Below are positions 1 to 8,203 of a stretch of DNA of 64,000 nt, in pieces. The position numbers and the translations under genes were made by a program. Positions within the stretch are counted from its first letter, which is position 1. Each line of letters starts with the position of its first letter. The stretch is from NCBI RefSeq assembly GCF_900091415.1, contig NZ_FMHU01000002.1, forward strand, positions 3,162,001-3,226,000, given 5' to 3'. The notes beneath the pieces were generated by a model that saw nothing but the letters and a program-made list of their open reading frames with translations, had not been told where the DNA came from and made no database searches. The DNA comes from Micromonospora inyonensis (GTDB taxonomy: Bacteria > Actinomycetota > Actinomycetes > Mycobacteriales > Micromonosporaceae).

Positions 1-606
1 CGTCGTCAACCGGTACAGCGTCCTGGTAGTCGTAGAACGGTAGGCCGGTGGCTTCGACTCGTTTGTTGGAGACCCAGACGTCGGAGATCTTGTGGACGCC
101 GTCGACGGACACCGTGTTGACGATGTGCTCGACGCCGTCGAGACGTTCCTGGACGAGCAGCGAGGCGTTCTTGTGCCCGTAGATGTTGGGGTGGGAGAGG
201 ACGGACATGGCGGCGTCGCGGACCTCGTCTTCGGTCGGGCAGATGCGTACCCCGTCGGTGCCGGCGCTGGAAACCGGCTTCACCACCACCGGGCGGCCGC
301 CCTGGGCGTCGAAATACGCCACGGCGCTGGCGACGTCGTCGACCAGCGCACTGCGCGGCGCGTCCAGACCCATGGCCCGTAGGGCAGCCGCCATGGCGTA
401 CTTGTCCCGCCACGCTCTTGCCATGGACACCTCGTTGCCGGGCAGGCCGAGGCGATGGCTCAGCTTGTTGGCCAGAAGTACCCCGCGCTCCGAACCCGGC
501 AGAACGCGCGCTACGCCGAAGGCATGGAGCTCGTCGAGCAGGTGCTCGGCGTCGTCATGGTGTCCCAGGTCGGCCAAGTAGGCGTCCGGTTCGAACGATT
601 GCGCTA

Positions 607-1753
607 GTGTTCTGTCTCTGAAATGGATAGCCAGTTGGTACGATGCTGGTCGTGAGTCGTGCCGCTGCGCCATTGGCGCTTGATCCGGGCCAGCGTGAGC
701 TGCTGGAGTCTCTGGCTAGGTCGCGGACCGCGGAGCACCGTCTGGTCCAGCGGGCGCAGGTGCTGCTGCACGCGGCCGCCGGGGTGTCCAACACCGACAT
801 CGCCGTGCTGACGGGGGTGACCCGGATGACGGTGAGGGCGTGGCGGGCGGAGTTCGCCGAGCGTGGGCTCACCGACCTGGGCAAGGTAGCGGCGGGTCGG
901 GGCCGCAAGCCGTCGATCCCGCAGGCGGTGATCGACCAGATCGTGGAACTGACGCTGCATTCGCGGCCCGAGGGGGCCACGCATTGGTCGTGCCGGTCGA
1001 TGGCGGCCAGGGTCGGCGTGTCGAAGGCTACTGTGCAGCGGGTATGGGACGCGCGGGGGCTCAAGCCGCACCTGGTGGAGACGTTCAAGCTGTCGAACGA
1101 CAAGCGGTTCGAGGAGAAACTCGTCGACGTCGTGGGCCTGTACCTGAACCCGCCGGACAAGGCCGTGGTCTTGTGCATGGACGAGAAATCGCAGATCCAG
1201 GCGTTGGACCGTACCCAGCCGAGCCTGCCACTCAAGCCCGGTCGGGCCGGCACGATGACCCATGACTACAAACGGCATGGCACCACGACACTGTTCGCGG
1301 CACTGGACGTGCTGACCGGCAAGGTCATCGGCAAGTGCTTCGCCCGGCACCGCCATGACGAGTTCCTGCGCTTCCTGCGCACTATCGACACGTCGGTTCC
1401 CCGCAAGCTGCAGATCCACATGATCGTCGACAACTACGGCACCCACACCCACCCGAACGTCAAGGCCTGGCTGGCCAAGCATCCGCGCTTCCACCTGCAC
1501 TTCACCCCAACCAGCTCGTCCTGGCTGAACATGGTCGAGCGTTGGTTCGCCGAACTGACCGACAAGATGATCCGCCGTGGCGTGTTCCGCAGCGTGGATG
1601 ACCTCGTCAGAGCGATCGAGGAGTACCTGCGGGTGCACAACGACGACCCGAAGCCGTTCGTATGGACCGCGACCGCCGAATCGATCCTGGCCAAGGTCCG
1701 GCGTGGACGCGTCGCCCTCCAACAAACGGCTAGCCAAAACTGAGACGCAACAC
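607..1753 (+). mobile_element. IS630-family insertion sequence
   Basis: A 1,147-bp element with imperfect inverted ends (both start GTGTT, followed by a shared GTCTC). It is flanked by a duplicated TA at 605-606 and 1754-1755, the hallmark of IS630/Tc1-mariner transposition. It holds one transposase gene and sits inside the ATP-grasp gene in antisense orientation. Confidence 0.9.
643..1743 (+). CDS. IS630-family transposase
   Basis: A 366-residue DDE transposase that would cut and paste its element at TA dinucleotides. The N-terminal 130 residues form the helix-turn-helix DNA-binding part (IAVLTGVTRMTVRAWRAEF, then MAARVGVSKATVQRVW). The catalytic triad is visible as the first Asp in CMDEKSQIQAL, the second in MIVDNYGTH and the Glu in SWLNMVERWF. 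The frame is intact from ATG to stop with no internal lesion, so the element may be active. It is longer than the two-ORF IS630 forms and is of the single-ORF type. Confidence 0.95.
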   Translation: MLVVSRAAAPLALDPGQRELLESLARSRTAEHRLVQRAQVLLHAAAGVSNTDIAVLTGVTRMTVRAWRAEFAERGLTDLGKVAAGRGRKPSIPQAVIDQIVELTLHSRPEGATHWSCRSMAARVGVSKATVQRVWDARGLKPHLVETFKLSNDKRFEEKLVDVVGLYLNPPDKAVVLCMDEKSQIQALDRTQPSLPLKPGRAGTMTHDYKRHGTTTLFAALDVLTGKVIGKCFARHRHDEFLRFLRTIDTSVPRKLQIHMIVDNYGTHTHPNVKAWLAKHPRFHLHFTPTSSSWLNMVERWFAELTDKMIRRGVFRSVDDLVRAIEEYLRVHNDDPKPFVWTATAESILAKVRRGRVALQQTASQN

Positions 1754-1872
1754 TAGGAACTCGGGCATGTCGCTCTGGCTCTGGACATGGACACACTCCA
1801 CGCCCCGTTCGCGTAGGGCCGCGAGGAGAAACCTGGTGGTGCTGTAGCCGTCGACGATGGCGACGCGACCCA

Positions 1873-3035
1873 TCATGAGAAGTAGTCCTCGAGTTCTCCG
1901 TCGCGGACGGTGTCCAGGGTGAAGCAGTGCAGACCGCCGCCGAACAACCGCCGGTGCCGATGGCGTACCGGCACGACGTCGAAGCCGTGCCGTTCCAGCT
2001 CACGGCTCAGCTCTGGGCAGGAGTCGTTGACCATGACGGTCCGCTCGTCGATCGACAACACGTTCAGGTCAATGAACGGGCTGGTGAGGATGACATCGTC
2101 GTCGTCGTACTGGGGGAAGTTCTGTGCAGTCGGTGCTGGGGCCTCGATGACGTCCCATTTGCGGAGGGCGTCGGGCAGGTAGTCGAGGAAGCGCCGAGTG
2201 CGGATCAATAGGGTGCCCGGTCGTAGGGGAAGCAACGCGCTGTCGATGTGGCTGTCGGTCAGCCGGTGTATCCGGTGGATGTTGTAGCGACCCTCCAGGT
2301 GGCGCTCCAACCATTCGCAGGCCAGGAGGTGGTTCGCCGTCGAGATGTTGACCAGGAGATCTCGACCGAAGCGCAGGCACTGCGCGGCGTCGAAGAGCAT
2401 CTCGATGCCGACGTCGTAGGGGGAGTCGTTGATGACGGGCACGATCTCCATCCCGCCGACCTGTTCGGCGTAGGTGAGATCGAAGGAGCGGTCGGTCATC
2501 CAGGGCCGCGGCATGACCGTCCACCGTGCGCCGTGCTCGAAGTACTCCATGAAGAGCGGCTTCAAAAACTGTGTCTCGAAGTAGCGTGAGCGCATCATCG
2601 GTGGCGTCTCGATGATCTCGTTGCCCAGGATCAACGTGTTGTCCCGGACGTTCAGGGGTGGCAGGGCGGAGGCCGACCACGCGGGCGTGGCGATCTGTGT
2701 CGCACCCTCCTGGATGTCCATCGGCCGGCGGACGCGTACCCCGAGGGACTCGAGCGCCTTGGCCATTCCTTCCACGTCCTCGTGACGTAGCGCTGCTTGA
2801 TGGTCACCGTCTTCGACGCGTTCTGTACGGGCGTCGGCTCACCGTCGACTGGGAGCCGTGGGTAGTAACCACGGTGGGTCTTCGGGTTGTCGTGGACGAG
2901 GTTGTCGTAGAAGAAGAGGTCAAAGGAGAGGTCACGGGCCTGCTCCCGGTAGCCGGAGGCCGAACCCAGGACAATCTCCCGCAGCGGCGACCACTCGTCG
3001 AAACTGTGCAGCTTCATGCCGTCCCCGTAGGCCAT
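1873..3035 (-). pseudogene. amidinotransferase (glycine/arginine amidinotransferase family), one-base frameshift
   Basis: Two overlapping minus-strand frames together encode one protein of about 385 residues. The first part (from 3035 or the better-placed MKLHSFDEW start at 3017) runs to KTVTIKQRYV. The second begins with EDVEGMAKALESLGVRV and ends EDYFS. A one-base deletion near 2783 (GT_CAC) separates them. The family transfers an amidino group from arginine to an amine through a covalent Cys intermediate. The second part retains the His motif SHIDSALLPL and the catalytic Cys in GGGLHCFTLDT. Length and motifs fit StrB1/AGAT-type enzymes. It overlaps the ATP-grasp gene by ATGA. Substrate cannot be told from sequence; a sequencing error at the lesion is possible. 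Confidence 0.85.
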
Positions 3036-3166
3036 GTGCTTGGGATGGGCTCACTCGCAACGCGAGGAGTGCGGTGCTGCTGCCGGTTGTAGTTCTACCG
3101 CTACAGACCGCAGTTGTTGCCCATAAAACCATCGATCTTTCGGTTAGGCAACGTCAAACTTCGGGC
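3036..3166. promoter_or_regulatory. divergent intergenic region between amidinotransferase and carbamoyltransferase
   Basis: This AT-richer stretch separates two divergent genes and should hold both promoters. It contains a dyad TGTAG-N8-CTACA around 3088-3106 and repeated GTTGCC/GGCAAC words at 3116-3121 and 3147-3152, which could bind a regulator. No clear -35/-10 pair can be assigned. Confidence 0.35.
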
Positions 3167-3684
3167 ATGCGAGCAGAACTTTCGTTGCCTATGCTCGTTG
3201 GTATGGTGGTGCTTGGTTCCGTCCGGCGGCCGCTTCTGACGCTCACCACACTCGCGCCGGAAGAGTTGAGAGACCTCGTGACGGTCGCCCACCACTACGG
3301 AGCCGATCCCGGGCGGTGGAAGGATCGGTTGGTCGGAGCGCGGGTAGCGCTCATCTTCACGGCGCCGTCCACCCGTACCCGTTCGTCGTTCTGGAGCACA
3401 GCGGTCCAGCTCGGGTGTCACACCCTCCACTTTGGTGCCTCTGATTTGCAGGTCACCACGGGGGAGACGTGGGCCGACACCGGGATGGTGCTGGCCCATC
3501 ACCTCGATGCCGCCGTGGTGCGGACGAACGGCCCGCAGATCGAGCTCGAAGCGCTAGCGAGTGAGCTGCCCGCAACCATCAACGCCGTGACCCACGATGA
3601 GCACCCGACCCAGGCCATTGCCGACGCCTGCGCGCTCTTAGAGGTCGCGCGGAATGGTGGGTTGATCGGCGCGCCTGAACGGAT

Positions 3685-3750
3685 GCAGACACAGAACTGG
3701 TGATCATGAAGTTGCTGACGCTCCGTGATCACGGGAGGTTCTGTGCCTGC
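3685..3750 (+). promoter_or_regulatory. hairpin sequestering the transposase ribosome-binding site (copy A)
   Basis: Nested inverted repeats pair GCAG/CTGC, CACAGAAC (3690-3697) with GTTCTGTG (3738-3745), and GTGATCA (3700-3706) with TGATCAC (3726-3732). The Shine-Dalgarno GGGAGG (3733-3738) is bulged between stems and the GTG start lies inside a stem. This would limit translation from read-through transcripts. Confidence 0.6.
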
Positions 3751-4585
3751 CATCCCAGCATGGCTGATCGAGCCGTTGTGGGTCCAGTTCGCCGCGCTGC
3801 TCCCCGATCGGCCGACCTACCAACCGACACATCCGCTGGGCTGTCACCGCAAGCGGATCGATGACCGCATCGTGTTCGACAAGCTGGTCCAGGTGTTGCG
3901 GTTCGGCTGCGCCTACGAGGCGATCGCCGATGCCACCTGTTCGGCCACCACGATCCGCGGCCGCCGTGACGAGTGGATAGAGCTTGGGGTGTTCGCCCAG
4001 CTCAAACAGATCGCCCTGGACGCCTACGACCGGCTCGTCGGCCTGGTCCTCGACGACATCGCCGTGGACGGCTGCATCACCAAGGCTCCCGGCGGCGGCG
4101 AGGCCGCCGGACGCTCACCGGTCGACCGGGGCAAGCAGGGCATGAAACGCTCGTTGATGGTCGACGGCTACGGCATCCCCCTCGGCCGGGTCCTGGCCGG
4201 CGCGAACCGACACGACTCACCCCTGCTCGGCCCCACCCTCGACCACCTCGACGACCTCGGCCCACTACCCCAGGCCATCACGGTGCACCTCGACGCCGGA
4301 TACGACTCCCAGGTCACCCGCGCCCTGCTGGCCGAGCGCGGCCTGACCGGTGAGATCGCCCACAAGGGCGACAAGGCGCCCATCCAGGCGAGCCAACGGT
4401 GGCACGTCGAACGGACGAACAGCTGGCACAACGCGTTCAACCGGCTGCAACGCTGCTACGAACGAACAGAGAAGGTCATCGACGCCTTCTTCGACCTCGC
4501 CGACGCGATCATCACCGTCCGCAGCCTCATCCGGCGTGCATGGACCCTCTACCGGTGGAACAACCGACCCGCCCGCCGCCGATGA
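3743..4585 (+). CDS. IS5-family transposase, copy A
   Basis: A DDE transposase of about 280 residues. The GTG at 3743 is chosen because GGGAGG lies five bases upstream; an in-frame GTG at 3725 is possible. The N-terminal helical region (IEPLWVQFAALLPD) is followed by catalytic motifs: Asp in LDDIAVDGCITK, Asp in HLDAGYDSQV and Glu in WHVERTNSWHN. The frame is intact and identical in product to the copy at 21053-21895, so the element has moved recently. It lies in the same orientation as the gene it interrupts. Confidence 0.93.
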   Translation: MPAIPAWLIEPLWVQFAALLPDRPTYQPTHPLGCHRKRIDDRIVFDKLVQVLRFGCAYEAIADATCSATTIRGRRDEWIELGVFAQLKQIALDAYDRLVGLVLDDIAVDGCITKAPGGGEAAGRSPVDRGKQGMKRSLMVDGYGIPLGRVLAGANRHDSPLLGPTLDHLDDLGPLPQAITVHLDAGYDSQVTRALLAERGLTGEIAHKGDKAPIQASQRWHVERTNSWHNAFNRLQRCYERTEKVIDAFFDLADAIITVRSLIRRAWTLYRWNNRPARRR

Positions 4586-5141
4586 TCAACAACCATTCCG
4601 CGCGACCTCTTAGACTACTTCGGTCGGACGACGGGCCTGCACCTCGCCTACCTGGGAGCGGCCAACAACACCGCCCGTTCGTTGGCCCACCTGGTGATCG
4701 GGACACCGGGGATGCGCCTCGATGTCTACTGCCCGGAGGACAATGGCTTCCCGCCGGAGGAACTGGAGGCGCTGAACGCGCGGCGGCCCGATGGCGACCC
4801 GATCCGGCAGCGCCACCAGCTGCCTCGGCGGCCCGATCCGGTGGACGCGGTCTACACGACGCGGTGGCAGTCGATGGGGGTGCCGCACGGCGACCCCGGC
4901 TGGGAGCAGCGATTCGCCCCGTTCCGCATCACCCGGGCGACGATGGCGAGTTTCTCGGGCGCAACCGACGCGGTGTTCCTGCACGACCTCCCCGCTGTGC
5001 GCGGCCAGGAGGTCGAGTCCGACGTGCTCGACGGGCCGCTGTCCCTCGTCCGCCAGCAAGCCCGGCACAAGGCGTCGGCCGCTGCCGCCGCCCTGGCGTG
5101 GGTGCTCGCTGCACCGGCGCCGGCCAGGTAAACGGTACGGA

Positions 5142-6090
5142 GATCCGGCCGTGCGGGTTAGGCAGTGTTTGGTAAGGGGCAGCGGTTGGTGAGGCTCCGG
5201 CGTGGCGGTGATCGGTAAAGGTTGAGGTCTCCGGTAGATCGGTTAGCGACCAAGCAAACCGAGACCGACCGGAGACCTCATGCCCAGCGTAGCGGCGACG
5301 AGGCGGCACGACCTCACCGACGCGCAGTGAGCGGCGCTTGAGCCTGCTCTGCCTGCCAGCTCGGGCAGAGGACGTCCGCCCAAATGGACCAAACGGCAGA
5401 TGATCGACGGGATTCGGTGGCGAGTACGTACGGGTACGCCGTGGCGCGACGTGCCCGAGGCGTATCCGCCCGGGCAGATTCTGTACGAGTGGTTCCGGCG
5501 CTGGCAGCGCGACGGCACCTGGGCGGACATCCTGGCCGAGTTGCAAGCTGACGGCGACGCCGCCGGGAGGATCGGCTGGACCGTGAGCGTCGACTCGACG
5601 GTCAGCCGAGCGCACCAGCACGCGGCCGGTCCCCGTCGCGACGGTCACGCGCAGAAGGAGCCGCCGGGCGGGTTGCAGACCGAGCCCGCTGATCATGGGC
5701 TGGGCCGATCGAGGGGCGGGTTGACCACCAAGACGCATCTGGCTTGTGAGCAGGGCCGCAAACCCCTGGCGATGGTGATCACCGGCGGGCAGCGCGGTGA
5801 CAGCCCGGAGTTCATCCCGGTCCTACGCAAGATCCGCGTGAAGCGGGTGGGCGGTGGCCGGCCGCGGACTCGCCCGGACCTGGTCCTCGCGGACAAGGCG
5901 TACACCAGCAAGGGCAACCGGGGTCACCTCCGCGCGCGGGATCAAGGCGTGCATCCCGAGCATGGCCGATCGACTGTTTCGGGCCTGGTGCGCTGGCTGC
6001 GGCGCCGAGTACTGGTTCCACCTCGTAGCGAGTGCCTTCGATCATGGCGTAGAGGCGCTGCCAGCGGATTGGGCAGAGGCAGGCCGCCGT
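5142..6090 (+). pseudogene. remnant of a second IS5-family element with a dead transposase
   Basis: The transposase starts at ATG 5280 with MPSVAATRRHDLTDAQ and meets a TGA at 5328-5330 where the family has Trp (DAQWAALEP). It continues with RRPPKWTKRQMIDGIRWR-type sequence, the first Asp (SVDSTVSRAHQ) and the second (LVLADKAYTSK), then shifts frame near 5930. The Glu-containing C-terminus is missing; sequence after about 5965 no longer looks like this family. The left end is probably the GTGCGGGTTAGGCAGTG-containing stretch near 5150. The right end is lost against the IS110 element. It is therefore inactive. Confidence 0.8.
5223..5280 (+). promoter_or_regulatory. 13-bp perfect inverted repeat over the start of the IS5 remnant transposase
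   Basis: TGAGGTCTCCGGT (5223-5235) pairs exactly with ACCGGAGACCTCA (5268-5280). The right arm contains the GGAG Shine-Dalgarno and reaches the first base of the ATG, so the hairpin would mask the ribosome-binding site. It is the same control logic as in the element at 3641. Confidence 0.55.
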
Positions 6091-6099
6091 GCTCATTGG

Positions 6100-6335
6100 T
6101 GCACCCTTGTCTCACTCGAGCTGAGGTTGGTTCGAGTGCACCGGTGACCGTCGGGCCATCGCCCAGCTCGCTCGACCTTCGAGGTCCAGCATGAGTTCTG
6201 CGAGGCCCGGCGGCCCGGGACACCCCGACTGGCAACAGGGCTATGCGCCATCGAGCGCCGCTCAATGAGCGACCGGCAGTGGTGTCCCGGAACCGCCAGG
6301 TGCTTCCCCACTGGTAGCGCAGCGGAGAGGCAACT
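6100..6335 (+). ncRNA. probable IS110 bridge RNA region, copy 1
   Basis: The structured non-coding left end of an IS110 element is where bridge (guide) RNAs are encoded in this family. It holds several inverted repeats, including GGACACC/GGTGTCC and CTCGACC/GGTC-type stems. The word GCATGAGTT at 6189-6197 is the exact reverse complement of the right junction AACTCATGC (7589-7597), as expected for a guide loop. The RNA ends are not defined by sequence alone. Confidence 0.55.
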
Positions 6336-7580
6336 ATGAGTGTGACCGACACCGCCGTGCCGGCGCGAGGCAACTCGGCCGGGGTGGACTGGGCCAAGGA
6401 CGACTACGCGGTCTGCGTGGTCGACGCCGACGGTGAGCCGCTGGAGCGGCTGGCGCTGAAATACACCAGGACCGGCCTGAGACGGCTGATCGACCTGCTT
6501 GACCGGCATCGGGTGGACGCGGTCGGCATCGAACGCCCGGACGGGCCGATCGTAGATGCGTTGCTGGCCGCCGACACGACCGTGTACGTGATCCCACCCT
6601 CGCAGGTCAAGGCACTGCGCCGACGGTACGGCTCGGCCGGGAACAAGGACGACCGGTTTGACGCCTACGTCCTGGCCGACACCGTCCGCACCGACCGGCG
6701 CCGGCTGACCCCGCTCGTGCTGGACAGCGAGACAACCACCGGGCTGCGCAAGCTGTGCCGCGCTCGCAAAGACCTGGTCGCCCACCGCATCGCGGTCGCC
6801 AACCAGCTGCGCGCCCACCTGGCCACGACGCTGCCGGCCACTGTCGAGCTGTTCAACGAGATCGACTCGTCGATCAGCCGGCAGTTCCTGACCCGGTTCA
6901 CCACCCAGGATGCCCTGGACTGGCTGTCGCCCAAGCGCCTGGCCGCCTGGCTGAAGAGCGCGAGCTACTGCGGCCGCACCGACCCAGCCGTGCTGCACGC
7001 CCGCATCGACGCCGCGCCTCGCGGCGCCACCGGAAACTACGGACAGACCCTGGCCGGCATCACCCGCGCCTACCTCGCCACCCTGGCCGCCATCGTGGCC
7101 CAGATCGACGCCCTGAACCAGCAGATCACCGAAGCCCTCGACCTGCACCCCGACCGGGACATCTTCACCAGCCTGCCCCGCTCCGGCACCGTCCGCGCCG
7201 CCCGGCTGCTCGCCGAGATCGGCGACGCCCGCGGCCGGTTCCCCACCCCGGCGTCCCTGGCCTGCCTCGCCGGCGTCGCACCCTCGACCCGCGAATCCGG
7301 CAAAGTCCGCATCGTGACCTTCCGCTGGGCCGTGGACAAACAACTGCGCGACGCCGTCTGCGACTTTGCCGGTGACAGCCGCCACGCCAACCCCTGGGCC
7401 GCCGACCTCTACCAACGAGCCCGAGCCCGCGGCCACGACCATCCCCACGCGGTCCGTATCCTGGCCCGCGCCTGGCTGGACATCATCTGGAAGTGCTGGA
7501 CCACCAACACCCCCTACGACCCGGACCGCCACCGAGCCCTCCAACACCTGCTCAAACAAGATCATCAAGTGGCGGCTTGA
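6336..7580 (+). CDS. IS110-family DEDD transposase, copy 1
   Basis: A 414-residue recombinase. The N-terminal RuvC-like domain starts GVDWAKDDYAVCVVDADG, with further acidic residues in VGIERPDGPIVDAL and NKDDRFDAYVLAD. A helical middle precedes the C-terminal Transposase_20 domain with GRFPTPASLACLAG and the serine-bearing GVAPSTRESGKVRI. Members act with a bridge RNA that pairs with target and donor DNA. The start has GGAGAGG upstream. The protein is identical to the product at 33921-35165, and no lesion is visible. Confidence 0.93.
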   Translation: MSVTDTAVPARGNSAGVDWAKDDYAVCVVDADGEPLERLALKYTRTGLRRLIDLLDRHRVDAVGIERPDGPIVDALLAADTTVYVIPPSQVKALRRRYGSAGNKDDRFDAYVLADTVRTDRRRLTPLVLDSETTTGLRKLCRARKDLVAHRIAVANQLRAHLATTLPATVELFNEIDSSISRQFLTRFTTQDALDWLSPKRLAAWLKSASYCGRTDPAVLHARIDAAPRGATGNYGQTLAGITRAYLATLAAIVAQIDALNQQITEALDLHPDRDIFTSLPRSGTVRAARLLAEIGDARGRFPTPASLACLAGVAPSTRESGKVRIVTFRWAVDKQLRDAVCDFAGDSRHANPWAADLYQRARARGHDHPHAVRILARAWLDIIWKCWTTNTPYDPDRHRALQHLLKQDHQVAA

Positions 7581-7591
7581 CACAGGGCAAC

Positions 7592-8029
7592 TCATGCCGT
7601 TGCCTGCTCGTCCTCGGGATGGGGGGCTCGCCACTCTCGGGGCTTGGTGCCGGTGGCCTCGGCGACCTGGGCGACGTCGCGGTGGTTGTAAGCGGTGCGT
7701 ACACCGGAGATGGACATGCCGGCGGCTGCGGCCAGGTCGCCCAGCGTGTAGGGGCGGGGTTGGACGAACTCGCGGCCGTAGGCGATCAGCTCGCGGATCC
7801 GCTGCTCGGCTTTCTCCTTCGCGCGGCGGGCACCGGCCAGCGCGCCGATCAGCGGGTCCTGGTCGCCTCCGTCCCACGCGGCCCGCAGGTTCTCGGCAGC
7901 ACGTTCTTGGTCCTTTGCAGCTTCGTCCCGCGCCGCGAGAAAGCCGTCGTCGTGCTCCTCGCCGGGGTCGGGTTGCGGGATCGGGTAGAGGATCGCGGCC
8001 ACGTCGGTGAAGATGTCTCGCCGGGGCAT
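7592..8029 (-). CDS. small HTH protein divergent from the serine recombinase
   Basis: A 145-residue protein starting MPRRDIFTDVAAILYPI. The ATG at 8029 is preferred over upstream ATGs because the longer frame runs into the intergenic dyad. The middle is a charged helix (AARDEAAKDQERAAENL, ARRAKEKAEQRIREL). The C-terminal part carries YTLGDLAAAAGMSISGVRTAYN, a helix-turn-helix. Its TGA stop forms the junction with the IS110 element, so the product is not truncated. Divergent pairing with a resolvase-type recombinase suggests that it regulates or assists that recombinase; this is inference. Confidence 0.7.
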   Translation of the reverse strand: MPRRDIFTDVAAILYPIPQPDPGEEHDDGFLAARDEAAKDQERAAENLRAAWDGGDQDPLIGALAGARRAKEKAEQRIRELIAYGREFVQPRPYTLGDLAAAAGMSISGVRTAYNHRDVAQVAEATGTKPREWRAPHPEDEQATA

Positions 8030-8050
8030 GCCTACATTCTGCGCACTTGT

Positions 8051-8065
8051 TTGCGATGATCGCAA
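8051..8065. promoter_or_regulatory. short palindrome upstream of the HTH gene
   Basis: TTGCGAT-G-ATCGCAA is a perfect 7-bp dyad lying about 22 bp upstream of the HTH gene start. It is a plausible operator or recombinase contact site in the shared intergenic region. Confidence 0.35.
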
Positions 8066-8107
8066 GCCATTGCGCGTGCTGCATTTCGACCTCGTCCTTC
8101 GGGTTTC

Positions 8108-8147
8108 TGATCTTGTTTGAGAAACGATCGTTTTCCGGACAAGATCA
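8108..8147. promoter_or_regulatory. concentric 40-bp dyad between HTH gene and recombinase
   Basis: Outer arms TGATCTTGT (8108-8116) and ACAAGATCA (8139-8147) are perfect inverted repeats. They share their centre (8127.5) with the inner palindrome AAACGATCGTTT (8122-8133). A dyad of this size beside a serine recombinase is what a crossover or res subsite, or a dimer-bound operator, would look like. Confidence 0.5.
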
Positions 8148-8203
8148 AGATGGTCACTGAGACAAAGTAGATCGCGTCCGAAAAACCCGTCCGAGAAGTC
8201 GGC

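Larger units (their letters stand above)
1..1876 (-). pseudogene. ATP-grasp ligase gene, interrupted by an IS630 element and running off the left edge
   Basis: Reading the minus strand from the ATG at 1876 gives an N-terminus with VAIVDGYSTTRFLLAAL and ...SDMPEFL. The frame then enters an IS630 element and resumes beyond it at about 604 with AQSFEPDAYLADLG, NKLSHRLGLPGNE, WRDKYAM, VVVKPVSSAGTDGVRI and LLVQERLDGVEHIVN. This is the order of a carbamoyl-phosphate-synthase-like ATP-grasp fold: preATP-grasp domain, then the ATP-binding lysine (VVVKP) and a glycine-rich loop. Such enzymes ligate a carboxylate to an amine using ATP. The start overlaps the stop of the amidinotransferase gene (ATGA), implying translational coupling. 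Removing the element plus one TA copy restores the frame exactly. The C-terminus lies outside the window and the substrate is unknown. Confidence 0.85.
3641..4609 (+). mobile_element. IS5-type insertion sequence, copy A
   Basis: A 969-bp element with inverted ends GAGGTCGCGCGGAATGGT. It is flanked by the 3-bp target duplication TTA at 3638-3640 and 4610-4612, as in IS5 subgroups that target TNA. It interrupts the carbamoyltransferase gene. An identical-length copy lies inverted at 21029-21997. Confidence 0.92.
3167..5131 (+). pseudogene. ornithine-carbamoyltransferase-like gene, interrupted by an IS5-type element
   Basis: The 5' part (start ATG 3167, or 3203) encodes the carbamoyl-phosphate domain with STRTRSSF and DEHPTQAIAD, the two classical carbamoyl-phosphate-binding motifs. 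It stops at an insertion after codon DACALL. The 3' part resumes at 4613 with DYFGRTTGLHLAYLGAANN, then TTRWQSMG and HDLPAVRGQEV, ending at 5131. Joining 3640 to 4613 restores a frame of about 320 residues, normal for the OTCase/ATCase family. The usual HCLP motif, whose Cys contacts the amine substrate in OTCases, reads HDLP here. This suggests another amine acceptor. With the adjacent amidinotransferase and ATP-grasp genes it looks like a small specialised-metabolite pathway rather than arginine synthesis. Confidence 0.85.
6097..7595 (+). mobile_element. IS110-family insertion sequence, copy 1
   Basis: About 1,499 bp shared with the copy at 33682-35180. The junction pentamer CTCAT occurs at both edges (6092-6096 and 7591-7595), so the exact boundary is ambiguous by five bases. 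There are no long inverted ends, as usual for IS110. A 240-bp non-coding left end precedes the transposase. The right edge coincides with the stop codon of the HTH gene on the other strand. Confidence 0.85.

Noticed and set aside
6093..8084. Minus-strand frame spanning the IS110 element and beyond
   Set aside because: It is antisense to an intact transposase and runs through the IS boundary, so it cannot be an ancestral gene.
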